This document shows positions 26,156 to 38,780 of a stretch of DNA of 64,000 bases, piece after piece (within the stretch, counting starts at the first letter, position 1; every line of letters starts with the position of its first letter). Made by a program: the position numbers and the translations under genes. Source of the DNA: Prosopocoilus inquinatus (lineage: Eukaryota; Arthropoda; Insecta; Coleoptera; Lucanidae); the NCBI GenBank assembly GCA_036172665.1, contig JAYKNF010000027.1, positions 434,001-498,000 on the forward strand, given 5' to 3'. Under the pieces are notes generated by a model. That model ran no database searches. It was not told where the DNA came from and was given only the letters and a program-made list of their open reading frames with translations.

Positions 26156-26602
26156 CTAATACGTGTTGTTTCGTTTAAAACTATTTAAAGCTTCTGCTGC
26201 GTCCGAAAACGTCGTATCTCACATCAAAATTACTGGAGTCCATCGAAACGTCAAATAACATAGTAGCTAAGTAAGAATCGATTAGATACATCACAGGAAC
26301 AACGCTAATACGTGTTGCTTCGTTTAAAACTATTTCCAGCTCCTGCTGCGCCCAAAAACTTTGTATCTCACATCAGAGTTACTGGAGTCCATCCAAACGT
26401 TAAATAACATGATAGATGAGTAAGGATCGATTAAATACAGCACAGGAACAACGCTAATACGTGTTGTTTCGTTTAAAACTATTTCCAGCTCCTGCTGCGT
26501 CCAAAAACTTTGTATCTCACATCAGACTTACTGGAGTCCATCCAAACGTCAAATAACATGTTAGATAAGTAAGGATCGTTTAGAGACATCACAGGAACAA
26601 CG

Positions 26603-26748
26603 CTAATACGTGTTTCGTTCAAAACTATTTCCAGCTTCTACTGCGTCCGAGAACTTTGTATCTCTCATCAGAGTTACTGGAGTCCGTCCAAACGTCAAAT
26701 AACATGATAGATGAGTAAGGATCGATTAGATACATCCCAGGAACAACG
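26603..26748 (+). repeat. 146-bp monomer, duplicate of 23601
   Basis: Identical 3-bp deletion, carried along by the 2.83-kb segmental duplication. Confidence 0.95.
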
Positions 26749-28685
26749 CTAATACGTGTTGTTTCATTTAAAACTATTTCCAGCTTCTGCTGCGTCCGAA
26801 AACGTCGTATCTCACATCAGAGTTACTGGAGTCCATCCAAACGTCAAATAACATGATAGATGATTAAGGATCGATTAAATACATCACAGGAACAACGCTA
26901 ATACGTGTTGTTTCGTTTAAAACTATTTCCAGCTTCTGCTGCGTCCGAGAACTTTGTATCTCACATCAGAGTTACTGGAGTGCATCGAAACGTCAAATAA
27001 CATGATAGATAAGTAAGGATCGATTAGATACATTACAGGAACAACGCTAATATGTGTTGCTTCGTTTAAAACTATTTCCAGCTTCTGCTGCGTCCGATAA
27101 CTTTGTATCTCACATCAGAGTTACTGGAGTCCGTCCAAACGGCAAATAACATGATAGATGAGTAAGGATCGATTAGATACATTACAGGAACAACGCTAAT
27201 ATGTGTTGTTTCGTTTAAAACTATTTCCAGCTGCTGCTGCGTCCGAAAACGTCGTATCTCACATCAGAGTTACTGGAGTCCATCGAAACGCCAACTAACA
27301 TGATAGATGAGTAAGGATCGATTAGATACATCACAGGAACAACGCTAATGCGTGTTGTTTCGTTTAAAACTATTTCCAGCTTCTGCTGCGTCCGAGAACT
27401 TCGTATCTCACGTGAGGGTTACTGGAGTTCATCCAAACGTCAAATAACATGATAGATAAGTAAGGATCGATTAGATACATCACAGGAACAACGCTAATGC
27501 GTGTTGTTTCGTTTAAAACTATTTCCAGCTTCTGCTGCGTCCGAAAATTTCGTTTCTCACATTAGAGTTACTGGAGTCCATCGAAACGTCAAATAACATG
27601 ATAGATGAGTAAGGATCGATTAGATACATCACAGGAACAACGCTAATGCGTGTTGTTTCGTTTAAAACTATTTCCAGCTTCTGCTGCGTCCGAAAACGTC
27701 GTATCACACATCAGAGATACTGGAGTCCATCGAAACGCCAAATAACATTATAGATGAGTAAGGATCGATTAGATACATCACAGGAACAACGCAAATACGT
27801 GTTGTTTCGTTTAAAACTATTTCCAGCTGCAGCTGCGTCCGAGAACTTCGTATCTCACTTCAGAGATACTGGAGCCCATCCAAACGTCAAATAACATGAT
27901 AGATGAGTAAGGATCGATTACATACATCACAGGAACAACGCTAATGCGTGTTGTTTCATTTAAAACTATTTCCAGCTTCTGCTGCGTCCGAAAATTTCGT
28001 ATCTCACATCAGAGTTACTGGAGTCCATCGAAACGTCAAATAACGTAGTAGATAAGTAAGGATCGATTAGATACATCACAGGAACAACGCTAATACGTGT
28101 TGTTTCGTTCAAAACTATTTCCAGCTTCTGCTGCGTCCGAGAACTTTGTATCTCACATCAGAGTTACTGGAGTCCATTCAAACGTCAAATAACATGATAG
28201 ATGAGTAAGGATCGATTAGATACATCACAGGAACAACGCTAATACGTGTTGTTTCGTTTAAAACTATTTCCAGCTTCTGCTGCGTCCGAAAACGTCGTAT
28301 CTCACATCAAAATTACTGGAGTCCATCGAAACGTCAAATAACATAACAGCTAAGTAAGGATCGATTAGATACATCACAGGAACAACGCTAATACGTGTTG
28401 CTTCGTTTAAAACTATTTCCAGCTCCTGCAGCGTCCAAGAACTTTGTATCTCACATCAGACTTACTGGAGTCCATCCAAACGTCAAATAACATGTTAGAT
28501 AAGTAAGGATCGTTTAGAGACATCACAGGAACAACGCTGATACGTGTTGTTTCGTTCAAAACTATTTCCAGCTTCTGCTGCGTTCGAGAACTTTGTATCT
28601 CACATCAGAGTTACTGGAGTCCATCCAAACGTCAAATAACATGATAGATGAGTAAGGATCGATTAGATACATCACAGGAACAACT

Positions 28686-28772
28686 CAAATACGTGTTGTT
28701 TCGTAGTCCATTCAAACGTCAAGTAACATGATAGATGAGTAAGGATCGATTAGATACATCACAGGAACAACG
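28686..28772 (+). repeat. 87-bp truncated monomer, third of three
   Basis: Copy of the 25684 stub at exactly 3,002 bp, with one difference (CAACTCAAAT for CAACGCAAAT). Confidence 0.95.
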
Positions 28773-29219
28773 CTAATACGTGTTGTTTCGTTCAAAACTA
28801 TTTCCAGCTTCTGCTGCGTCCGAGAACTTTGTATCTCACATCAGAGTTACTGGAGTCCATTCAAACGTCAAGTAACATGATAGATGAGTAAGGATCGATT
28901 AGATACATCACAGGAACAACGCTAATACGTGTTGTTTCGTTCAAAAATATTTCCAGCTTCTGCTGCGTCCGATAATTTCGTATCTCACATCAGAGTTACT
29001 GGAGTCCATCCAAACGTCAAATAACATGATAAATAAGTAAGGATTGATTAGATACATCACAGGAACAACGCTAATATGTGTTGTTTCGTTTAAAACTATT
29101 TCCAGCTCCTGCTGCGTCCAAAAACTTCGTATCTCACATCAGAGTTACTAGAGTCCATCGAAACGTCAAATAACATGATAGATGAGTAAGGATCGATTAG
29201 ATACATCACAGGAACAACG

Positions 29220-29963
29220 CTAATGCGTGTTGTTTCGTTTAAAACTATTTCCAGCTTCTGCTGCGTCTGAGAACTTCGTATCTCACGTCAGGGTTACTGG
29301 AGTCCATCCAAACGTCAAATAACATGATAGATAAGTAAGGATCGATTGATACATCACAGGAACAACGCTAATGCGTGTTGTTTCGTTTAAAACTATTTCC
29401 AGCTTCTGCTGCGTCCGAAAACGTCGTATCTCACATCAGAGCTACTGGAGTCCATCGAAACGCCAAATAACATGATAGATGAGTAAGGATCGATTAGATA
29501 CATCACAGGAACAACGCTAATGCGTGTTGTTTCATTTAAAACTATTTCCAGCTTCTGCTGCGTCCGATAATTTCGTATCTCACATCAGAGTTTCTGGAGT
29601 CCATCCAAACGTCAAATAACATGATAGATGAGTAAGGATCGATTAGATACATCACAGGAACAACGCTAATACGTGTTGTTTCGTTTAAAACTATTTCCAG
29701 CTCCTGCTGCGTCCAAAAACTTCGTATCTCACATCAGAGTTACTAGAGTCCATCGAAACGTCAAATAACATGAGAGATGAGTAAGGATCGATTAGATACA
29801 TCATAGGAACAACGCTAATGCGTGTTGTTTCATTTAAAACTATTTCCAGCTTCTGCTGCGTCCGAAAACGTCGTATCTCACATCAGAGCTACTGGAGTCC
29901 ATCGAAACGCCAAATAACATGATAGATGATTAAGGATCGATTAAATACATCACAGGAACAACG
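29220..29963 (+). repeat. Five-monomer cassette, copy 1 of 3
   Basis: Order: CACGTCAGGGTTAC; CGAAAACGTCG with GAGCTACTGG; CCGATAATTTCG with GAGTTTCTGG; CTCCTGCTG with ACATGAGAGATGAG; CATCATAGG then CGAAAACGTCG. First unit is 148 bp. Copies 2 and 3 are at 31482-32226 and 32971-33715. Confidence 0.88.
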
Positions 29964-30261
29964 CTAATACGTGTTGTTTCGTTTAAAACTATTTCCAGCT
30001 TCTGCTGCGTCCGAGAACTTTGTATCTCACATCAGAGTTACTGGAGTGCATCGAAACGTCAAATAACATGATAGATAAGTAAGGATCGATTAGATACATT
30101 ACAGGAACAACGCTAATATGTGTTGCTTCGTTTAAAACTATTTCCAGCTTCTGCTGCGTCCGATAACTTTGTATCTCACATCAGAGTTACTGGAGTCCGT
30201 CCAAACGGCAAATAACATGATAGATGAGTAAGGATCGATTAGATACATTACAGGAACAACG

Positions 30262-30291
30262 CTAATATGTGTTGTTTCGTTTAAAACTACG
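30262..30291 (+). repeat. 30-bp truncated monomer
   Basis: Monomer bases 1-28 (ending TTTAAAACTA) are joined to CG, the last two bases of a unit, removing 119 bp. To the left the sequence follows 23850-24240; to the right it follows 25386-25700. The join marks the edge of two separately copied segments. Confidence 0.93.
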
Positions 30292-31481
30292 CTAATACGT
30301 GTTGCTTCGTTTAAAACTATTTCCAGCTCCTGCTGCGTCCAAAAACTTTGTATCTCACATCAGACTTACTGGAGTCCATCCAAACGTCAAATAACATGTT
30401 AGATAAGTAAGGATCGTTTAGAGACATCACAGGAACAACGCTGATACGTGTTGTTTCGTTCAAAACTATTTCCAGCTTCTGCTGCGTTCGAGAACTTTGT
30501 ATCTCACATCAGAGTTACTGGAGTCCATCCAAACGTCAAATAACATGATAGATGAGTAAGGATCGATTAGATACATCACAGGAACAACGCAAATACGTGT
30601 TGTTTCGTTTAAAACTATTTCCAGCTGCAGCTGCGTCCGAGAACTTCGTATCTCACTTCAGAGTTACTGGAGCCCATCCAAACGTCAAATAACATGATAG
30701 ATGAGTAAGGATCGATTACATACATCACAGGAACAACGCTAATGCGTGTTGTATCATTTAAAACTATTTCCAGCTTCTGCTGCGTCCGAAAATTTCGTAT
30801 CTCACATCAGAGTTACTGGAGTCCATCGAAACGTCAAATAACATAGTAGATAAGTAAGGATCGATTAGATACATCACAGGAACAACGCTAATACGTGTTG
30901 TTTCGTTCAAAACTATTTCCAGCTTCTGCTGCGTCCGAGAACTTTGTATCTCACATCAGAGTTACTGGAGTCCATTCAAACGTCAAGTAACATGATAGAT
31001 GAGTAAGGATCGATTAGATACATCACAGGAACAACGCTAATACGTGTTGTTTCGCTCAAAACTATTTCCAGCTTCTGCTGCGTCCGAGAACTTTGTATCT
31101 CACATCAGTTACTGGAGTCCATTCAAACGTCAAGTAACATGATAGATGAGTAAGGATCGATTAGATACATCACAGGAACAACGCTAATACGTGTTGTTTC
31201 GTTTGAAACTATTTCCAGCTTCTGCTGCGTCCGATAATTTCGTATCTCACATCAGAGTTACTGGAGTCCATCCAAACGTCAAATAACATGATAAATAAGT
31301 AAGGATTGATTAGATACATCACAGGAACAACGCTAATATGTGTTGTTTCGTTTAAAACTATTTCCAGCTCCTGCTGCGTCCAAAAACTTCGTATCTCACA
31401 TCAGAGTTACTAGAGTCCATCGAAACGTCAAATAACATGATAGATGAGTAAGGATCGATTAGATACATCACAGGAACAACG
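30292..31481 (+). repeat. Satellite re-using segments of the 2.83-kb duplication
   Basis: 30292-30600 follows 25386-25700 (TTGCTTCG, GCTGATACG, GCGTTCGAG). From 30590 it follows the intact GCAAATACG monomer near 24790 instead of the deleted form. The unit at 31037 is 147 bp (CACATCAGTTACTGG). Confidence 0.8.
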
Positions 31482-32226
31482 CTAATGCGTGTTGTTTCGT
31501 TTAAAACTATTTCCAGCTTCTGCTGCGTCCGAGAACTTCGTATCTCACGTCAGGGTTACTGTAGTCCATCCAAACGTCAAATAACATGATAGATAAGTAA
31601 GGATCGATTAGATACATCACAGGAACAACGCTAATGCGTGTTGTTTCGTTTAAAACTATTTCCAGCTTCTGCTGCGTCCGAAAACGTCGTATCTCACATC
31701 AGAGCTACTGGAGTCCATCGAAACGCCAAATAACATGATAGATGAGTAAGGATCGATTAGATACATCACAGGAACAACGCTAATGCGTGTTGTTTCATTT
31801 AAAACAATTTCCAGCTTCTGCTGCGTCCGATAATTTCGTATCTCACATCAGAGTTTCTGGAGTCCATCCAAACGTCAAATAACATGATAGATGAGTAAGG
31901 ATCGATTAGATACATCACAGGAACAACGCTAATACGTGTTGTTTCGTTTAAAACTATTTCCAGCTCCTGCTGCGTCCAAAAACTTCGTATCTCACATCAG
32001 AGTTACTAGAGTCCATCGAAACGTCAAATAACATGAGAGATGAGTAAGGATCGATTAGATACATCATAGTAACAACGCTAATGCGTGTTGTTTCATTTAA
32101 AACTATTTCCAGCTTCTGCTGCGTCCGAAAACGTCGTATCTCACATCAGAGCTACTGGAGTCCATCGAAACGCCAAATAACATGATAGATGAGTAAGGAT
32201 CGATTAGATACATCACAGGAACAACG
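31482..32226 (+). repeat. Five-monomer cassette, copy 2 of 3
   Basis: Offset 2,262 bp from copy 1, becoming 2,263 after the one-base deletion near 29348. It includes ACATGAGAGATGAG at 32031. The similarity to copy 1 also extends upstream to about 31214. Confidence 0.88.
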
Positions 32227-32970
32227 CTAATACGTGTTTTTTCGTTCTAAACTATTTCCAGCTTCAGCTGCGTCCGAGAACTTCGTATCTCACATCAAAG
32301 TTACTGGAGTCCATCGAAACGCCAAATAACATGATAGATGAGTAAGGATCGATTAGATACATCACAGGATCAACGCTAATCGTGTTGTTTCATTTAAAAC
32401 TATTTCCAGCTTCTGCTGCGTCCGAAAACGTCGTATCTCACATCAGAGCTACTGGAGTCCATCGAAACGCCAAATAACATGATAGATGAGTAAGGATCGA
32501 TTAGATACATCACAGGAACAACGCTAATACGTGTTGTTTCATTTAAAACTATTTCCAGCTTCAGCTGCGTCCGAGAACTTCGTATCTCACATCAAAGTTA
32601 CTGGAGTCCATCGAAACGCCAAATAACATGATAGATGAGTAAGGATCGATTACATACATCACAGGAACAACGCTAATGCGTGTTGTTTCATTTAAAACTA
32701 TTTCCAGCTTCTGCTGCGTCCGAAAATTTCGTATCTCACTTCAGAGTTACTGGAGCCCATCCAAACGTCAAATAACATGATAGATGAGTAAGGATCGATT
32801 ACATACATCACAGGAACAACGCTAATGCGTGTTGTTTCATTTAAAACTATTTCCAGCTTCTGCTGCGTCCGAAAATTTCGTATCTCACATCAGAGTTACT
32901 GGAGTCCATCCAAACGTAAAATAACATGATAGATGAGTAAGGATGGATTAGATACATCACAGGAACATCG

Positions 32971-33715
32971 CTAATGCGTGTTGTTTCGTTTAAAACTATT
33001 TCCAGCTTCTGCTGCGTCCGAGAACTTCGTATCTCACGTCAGGGTTACTGGAGTCCATCCAAACGTCAAATAACATGATAGATAAGTAAGGATCGATTAG
33101 ATACATCACAGGAACAACGCTAATGCGTGTTGTTTCGTTTAAAACTATTTCCAGCTTCTGCTGCGTCCGAAGACGTCGTATCTCACATCAGAGCTACTGG
33201 AGTCCATCGAAACGCCAAATAACATGATAGATGAGTAAGGATCGATTAGATACATCACAGGAACAACGCTAATGCGTGTTGTTTCATTTAAAACTATTTC
33301 CAGCTTCTGCTGCGTCCGATAATTTCGTATCTCACATCAGAGTTTCTGGAGTCCATCCAAACGTCAAATAACATGATAGATGAGTAAGGATCGATTAGAT
33401 ACATCACAGGAACAACGCTAATACGTGTTGTTTCCTTTAAAACTATTTCCAGCTCCTGCTGCGTCCAAAAACTTCGTATCTCACATCAGAGTTACTAGTG
33501 TCCATCGAAACGTCAAATAACATGAGAGATGAGTAAGGATCGATTAGATACATCATAGGAACAACGCTAATGCGTGTTGTTTCATTTAAAACTATTTCCA
33601 GCTTCTGCTGCGTCCGAAAACGTCGTATCTCACATCAGAGCTACTGGAGTCCATCGAAACGCCAAATAACATGATAGATGAGTAAGGATCGATTAGATAC
33701 ATCACAGGAACAACG
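32971..33715 (+). repeat. Five-monomer cassette, copy 3 of 3
   Basis: Offset 1,489 bp (ten monomers minus one base) from copy 2. It includes ACATGAGAGATGAG at 33520 and CATCATAGG at about 33551. Confidence 0.88.
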
Positions 33716-34162
33716 CTAATACGTGTTGCTTCATTTAAAACTATTTCCAGCTTCAGCTGCGTCCGAGAACTTCGTATCTCACATCAGAGTTACTGGAGTC
33801 CATCGAAACGCCAACTAACATGATAGATGAGTAAGGATCGATTAGATACATCACAGGAACAACGCTAATGCGTGTTGTTTCGTTTAAAACTATTTCCAGC
33901 TTCTGCTGCGTCCGAGAACTTCGTATCTCACGTGAGGGTTACTGGAGTTCATCCAAACGTCAAATAACATGATAGATAAGTAAGGATCGATTAGATACAT
34001 CACAGGAACAACGCTAATGCGTGTTGTTTCGTTTAAAACTATTTCCAGCTTCTGCTGCGTCCGAAAATTTCGTTTCTCACATTAGAGTTACTGGAGTCCA
34101 TCGAAACGCCAAATAACATGATAGATGAGTAAGGATGGATTAGATACATCACAGGAACAACG
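33716..34162 (+). repeat. Satellite related to 24290-24590
   Basis: Carries GCCAACTAACATG, CACGTGAGGGTTAC with GAGTTCATCC, and CGTTTCTCACATTAG, the same series as 24290-24590 and 27290-27590. It is a third copy of part of the 2.83-kb segment. Confidence 0.75.
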
Positions 34163-35056
34163 CTAATACGTGTTGTTTCATTTAAAACTATTTCCAGCTT
34201 CAGCTGCGTCCGAGAACTTCGTATCTCACATCAAAGTTTCTGGAGTCCATCGAAACGCCAAATAACATGATAGATGAGTAAGGATCGATTAGATACATCA
34301 CAGGAACAACGCTAATGCGTGTTGTTTCATTTAAAACTATTTCCAGCTTCTGCTGCGTCCGAAAACGTCGTATCTCACATCAGAGCTACTGGAGTCCATC
34401 GAAACGCCAAATAACATGATAGATGAGTAAGGATCGATTAGATACATCACAGGAACAACGCTAATACGTGTTGTTTCATTTAAAACTATTTCCAGCTTCA
34501 GCTGCGTCCGAGAACTTCGTATCTCACATCAAAGTTACTGGAGTCCATCGAAACGCCAAATAACATGATAGATGAGTAAGGATCGATTACACACATCACA
34601 GGAACAACGCTAATGCGTGTTGTTTCGTTTAAAACTATTTCCAGTTTCTGCTGCGTCCGAAAACGTCGTATCTCACATCAGAGCTACTGGAGTCCATCGA
34701 AACGCCAAATAACATGATAGATGAGTAAGGATCGATTAGATACAGCACAGGAACAACGCTAATACGTGTTGTTTCGTTCAAAACTATTTCCAGCTTCTGC
34801 TGCGTCCGAGAACTTTGTATCTCACATCAGAGTTACTGGAGTCCATTCAAACGTCAAATAACATGATAGATGAGTAAGGATCGATTAGATACATCACAGG
34901 AACAACGCTAATACGTGTTGTTTCGTTTAAAACTATTTCCAGCTTCTGCTGCGTCCGAAAACGTCTTATGTCACATCAGACTTACTGGAGTCCATCCAAA
35001 CGTCAAATAACATGTTAGATAAGGAAGGATCGTTTAGATACATCACAGGAACAACG
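34163..35056 (+). repeat. Six-monomer segment, copy 1 (offset 3,724 bp)
   Basis: Preceded by the marker GAGTAAGGATGGATTAG. It shows alternating TTCATTTAAAAC units of two kinds and ends with CGTCTTATGTCAC and GATAAGGAAGGATCG. Copy 2 is 37887-38780; its fifth unit (38483) differs. Confidence 0.8.
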
Positions 35057-36396
35057 CTAATACGTGTCGTTTCGTTTGAAACTATTTCCAGCTTCTGCTG
35101 CGTCCGATAATTTCGTATCTCACATCAGAGTTACTGGAGTCCATCCAAACGTCAAATAACATGATAGATAAATAAGGATTGATTAGATACATCACAGGAA
35201 CAACGCTAATATGTGTTGTTTCGTTTAAAGCTATTTCCAGCTACTGCTGCATCCAAAACTTCGTATCTCACATCAGAGTTACTAGAGTCCATCGAAACTT
35301 CAAATAACATGATAGATGAGTAAGGATCGATTAGATACATCACAGGAACAACGCTAATGCGTGTTGTTTCGTTTAAAACTATTTCCAGCTGCTGCTGCGT
35401 CCGAAAATTTCGTACCTCACATTAGAGTTACTGGAGTCCATCGAAACGTCAAATAACATGATAGATGAGTAAGGATCGATTAGATACATCACAGGAACAA
35501 CGCTAATGCGTGTTGTTTCGTTTAAAACTATTTCCAGCTGCTGCTGCGTCCGAAAATTTCGTACCTCACATTAGAGTTACTGGAGTCCATCGAAACGTCA
35601 AATAACATAGTAGCTAAGTAAGGATCGATTAGATACATCACAGGAACAACGCTAATACGTGTTGTTTCGTTCAAAACTATTTCCAGCTTCTGCTGCGTCC
35701 AAAAACTTTGTATCTCACATCAGAGTTACTGGAGTCCATCCAAACGTAAAATAACATGATAGATGAGTAAGGATCGATTAGATACATAACAGGAACATCG
35801 CTAATGCGTGTTGTTTCGTTTAAAACTATTTCCAGCTTCTGCTGCGTCCGAAAACATCGTATCTCACATCAGAGTTACTTGAGTCCATCGAAACGTCAAA
35901 TAACATGTTACATAAGTAAGGATCGATTAGATACATCACAGGAACAACGCTAATGCGTGTTGTTTCGTTTAAAACTATTTCCAGCTTCTGCTGCGTCCGA
36001 AAATTTCGTATCTCACATCAGAGATACTAGAGTCCATCGAAACGTCCAATAACATGATAGATGAGTAAGGATCGATTAGATACATCACAGGAACAACGCT
36101 AATGCATGTTGTTTCATTTAAAATTATTTCCAGCTTCTGCTGCGTCCGAAAACGTCGTATCTCACATCAGAGCTACTGGAGTCCATCGAAACGCCAAATA
36201 ACATGATAGATTAGTAAGGATCGATTAGATACATCACAGGAACAACGCTAATACGTGTTGTTTCATTTAAAACTATTTCCAGCTTCAGCTGTGTTTGAGA
36301 ACTTCGTATCTCACATCAAAGTTACTGGAGTCCATCGAAACGCCAAATAACATGATAGATGAGTAAGGATCGATTAGATACATCACAGGAACAACG
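35057..36396 (+). repeat. Satellite between duplicated segments
   Basis: Contains the 148-bp unit at 35206 (GCATCCAAAACTTCG), two near-identical neighbouring monomers at 35354 and 35503, and cassette copy 3. Nothing else is seen. Confidence 0.85.
35503..35949 (+). repeat. Three-monomer cassette, copy 3 of 5
   Basis: Same order, with GTAAAATAAC and ACATCGCTAATGCG at about 35797. It is preceded by a near-identical duplicate of its first monomer at 35354 (CTGCTGCTGCG, CGTACCTCACATTAG), differing mainly in its 3' part. Confidence 0.8.
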
Positions 36397-36992
36397 CTAA
36401 TGCGTGTTGTTTCGCTTAAAACTATTTCCAGCTTCTGCTGCGTCCGAAAACGTCGTATCTCACATCAGAGCTACTGGAGTCCATCGAAACGCGAAATAAC
36501 ATGATAGATGAGTAAGGATCGATTAGATACAGTACAGGAACAAGGCTAATACGTGTTGTTTCGTTTAAAACTATTTCCAGCTCCTGCTGCGTCCAAAAAC
36601 TTTGTATCTCACATCAGACTTACTGGAGTCCATCCAAACGTCAAATAACATGATAGATGAGTAAGGATCGATTAGATACATCACAGGAACAACGCTAATG
36701 CGTGTTGTTTCGCTTAAAACTATTTCCAGCTTCTGCTGCGTCCGAAAACGTCGTATCTCACATCAGAGCTACTGGAGTCCATCGAAACGCGAAATAACAT
36801 GATAGATGAGTAAGGATCGATTAGATACAGTACAGGAACAAGGCTAATACGTGTTGTTTCGTTTAAAACTATTTCCAGCCCCTGCTGCGTCCAAAAATTT
36901 CGTATCTCACATCAGAGTTACTATAGTCCATCGAAACGTCAAATAACATGATAGATGAGTAAGGATCGATTAGATACATCACAGGAACAACG
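36397..36992 (+). repeat. Tandem dimer (2 x 298 bp) with GTTTCGCTTAAAAC marker
   Basis: The pair of a GTTTCGCTTAAAAC/CGCGAAATAAC unit and a unit introduced by ACAGTACAGGAACAAGG occurs at 36397 and again at 36695. The second unit of the second pair (36844) has been replaced downstream by the AGCCCCTGC type. Confidence 0.82.
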
Positions 36993-37290
36993 CTAATACG
37001 TGTTGTTTCGTTCAAAACTATTTCCAGCTTCTGCTGCGTCCGAGAACTTTGTATCTCACATCAGAGTTACTGGAGTCCATTCAAACGTCAAATAACATGA
37101 TAGATGAGTAAGGATCGATTAGATACATCACAGGAACAACGCTAATGCGTGTTGTTTCGTTTAAAACTATTTCCAGCTTCTGCTGCGTCCGAAAACGTCG
37201 TATATCACATCAGACTTACTGGAGTCCATCCAAACGTCAAATAACATGATAGATGAGTAAGGATCGATTAGATACAACACAGGAACAACG
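36844..37290 (+). repeat. Three-monomer cassette, distant copy of 16748-17194
   Basis: Same three diagnostic monomers in the same order. It is joined on its left to the local AAGGCTAAT monomer, so it sits in a different context from its partner. Confidence 0.75.
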
Positions 37291-37886
37291 CTAATACGTG
37301 TTGTTTCGTTTAAAACTATTTCCAGCTCCTGTTGCGTCCGAAAATTTCGTATCTCACATTAGAGTTACTAGAGTCCATCGAAACGTCAAATAACATAGTA
37401 GCTAAGTAAGGATCGATTAGATACATCACAGGAACAACGCTAATACGTGTTGTTTCGTTCAAAACTATTTCCAGCTTCTGCTGCGTCCAAAAACTTTGTA
37501 TCTCACATCAGAGTTACTGGCGTCCATCCAAACGTAAAATAACATGATAGATGAGTAAGGATCGATTAGATACATCACAGGAACAACGCTAATACGTGTT
37601 GTTTCGTTTAAAACTATTTCCAGCTTCTGCTGCGTCCGAAAACGTCGTATGTCACATCAGAGATGCTAGAGTCCATCGAAACGTCAAATAACATGATAGT
37701 TAAGTAAGGATCGATTAGATACATCACAGGAACAACGCTAATGCGTGTTGTTTCATTTAAAACTATTTCCAGCTTCTGCTGCGTCCGAAAACCTCGTATC
37801 TCACATCAGAGCTACTGGAGTCCATCGAAACGCCAAATAACATGATAGATGAGTAAGGATGGATTAGATACATCACAGGAACAACG
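37291..37886 (+). repeat. Ordinary satellite
   Basis: Four standard 149-bp monomers, including CTCCTGTTGCG at 37291 and GATGCTAGAG near 37660. No gene or insertion is seen. Confidence 0.85.
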
Positions 37887-38780
37887 CTAATACGTGTTGT
37901 TTCATTTAAAACTATTTCCAGCTTCAGCTGCGTCCGAGAACTTCGTATCTCACATCAAAGTTACTGGAGTCCATCGAAACGCCAAATAACATGATAGATG
38001 AGTAAGGATCGATTAGATACATCACAGGAACAACGCTAATGCGTGTTGTTTCATTTAAAACTATTTCCAGCTTCTGCTGCGTCCGAAAACGTCGTATCTC
38101 ACATCAGAGCTACTGGAGTCCATCGAAACGCCAAATAATATGACAGATGAGTAAGGATCGATTAGATACATCACAGGAACAACGCTAATACGTGTTGTTT
38201 CATTTAAAACTATTTCCAGCTTCAGCTGCGTCCGAGAACTTCGTATCTCACATCAAAGTTACTGGAGTCCATCGAAAAGCCAAATAACATGATAGATGAG
38301 TAAGGATCGATTACATACATCACAGGAACAACGCTAATGCGTGTTATTTCGTTTAAAACTATTTCCAGCTTCTGCTGCGTCCGAAAACGTCGTATCTCAC
38401 ATCAGAGCTACTGGAGTCCATCGAAACGCCAAATAACATGATAGATGAGTAAGGATCGATTAGATACAGCACAGGAACAACGCTAATACGTGTTGTTTCG
38501 TTCAAAACTATTTCCAGCTTCTGCTGCGTCCGAGAACTTCTTATCTCACTTCAGAGTTACCGGAGCCCATCCAAACGTCAAATAACATGATAGATGAGTA
38601 AGGATCGATTAGATACATCACAGGAACAACGCTAATACGTGTTGTTTCGTTTAAAACTATTTCCAGCTTCTGCTGCGTCCGAAAACGTCTTATGTCACAT
38701 CAGACTTACTGGAGTCCATCCAAACGTCAAATAACATGTTAGATAAGGAAGGATCGTTTAGATACATCACAGGAACAACG
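37887..38780 (+). repeat. Six-monomer segment, copy 2 (offset 3,724 bp)
   Basis: Same series as 34163-35056, including GATAAGGAAGGATCG at about 38743. The similarity continues to about 40 kb with an added monomer: the GTTTAATTTAAATC unit at 38781, repeated at 39227. Confidence 0.8.

Larger units (their letters stand above)
26243..29071 (+). repeat. 2.83-kb segment, copy 2 (offset 3,002 bp)
   Basis: The offset of 3,002 bp equals 19 monomers plus two 87-bp stubs minus 3 bp, all accounted for unit by unit. It shares the 146-bp unit (26603) and the 87-bp stub (28686). It ends where copy 1 reads GCAAATACG and this copy reads GCTAATATG. Confidence 0.93.
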
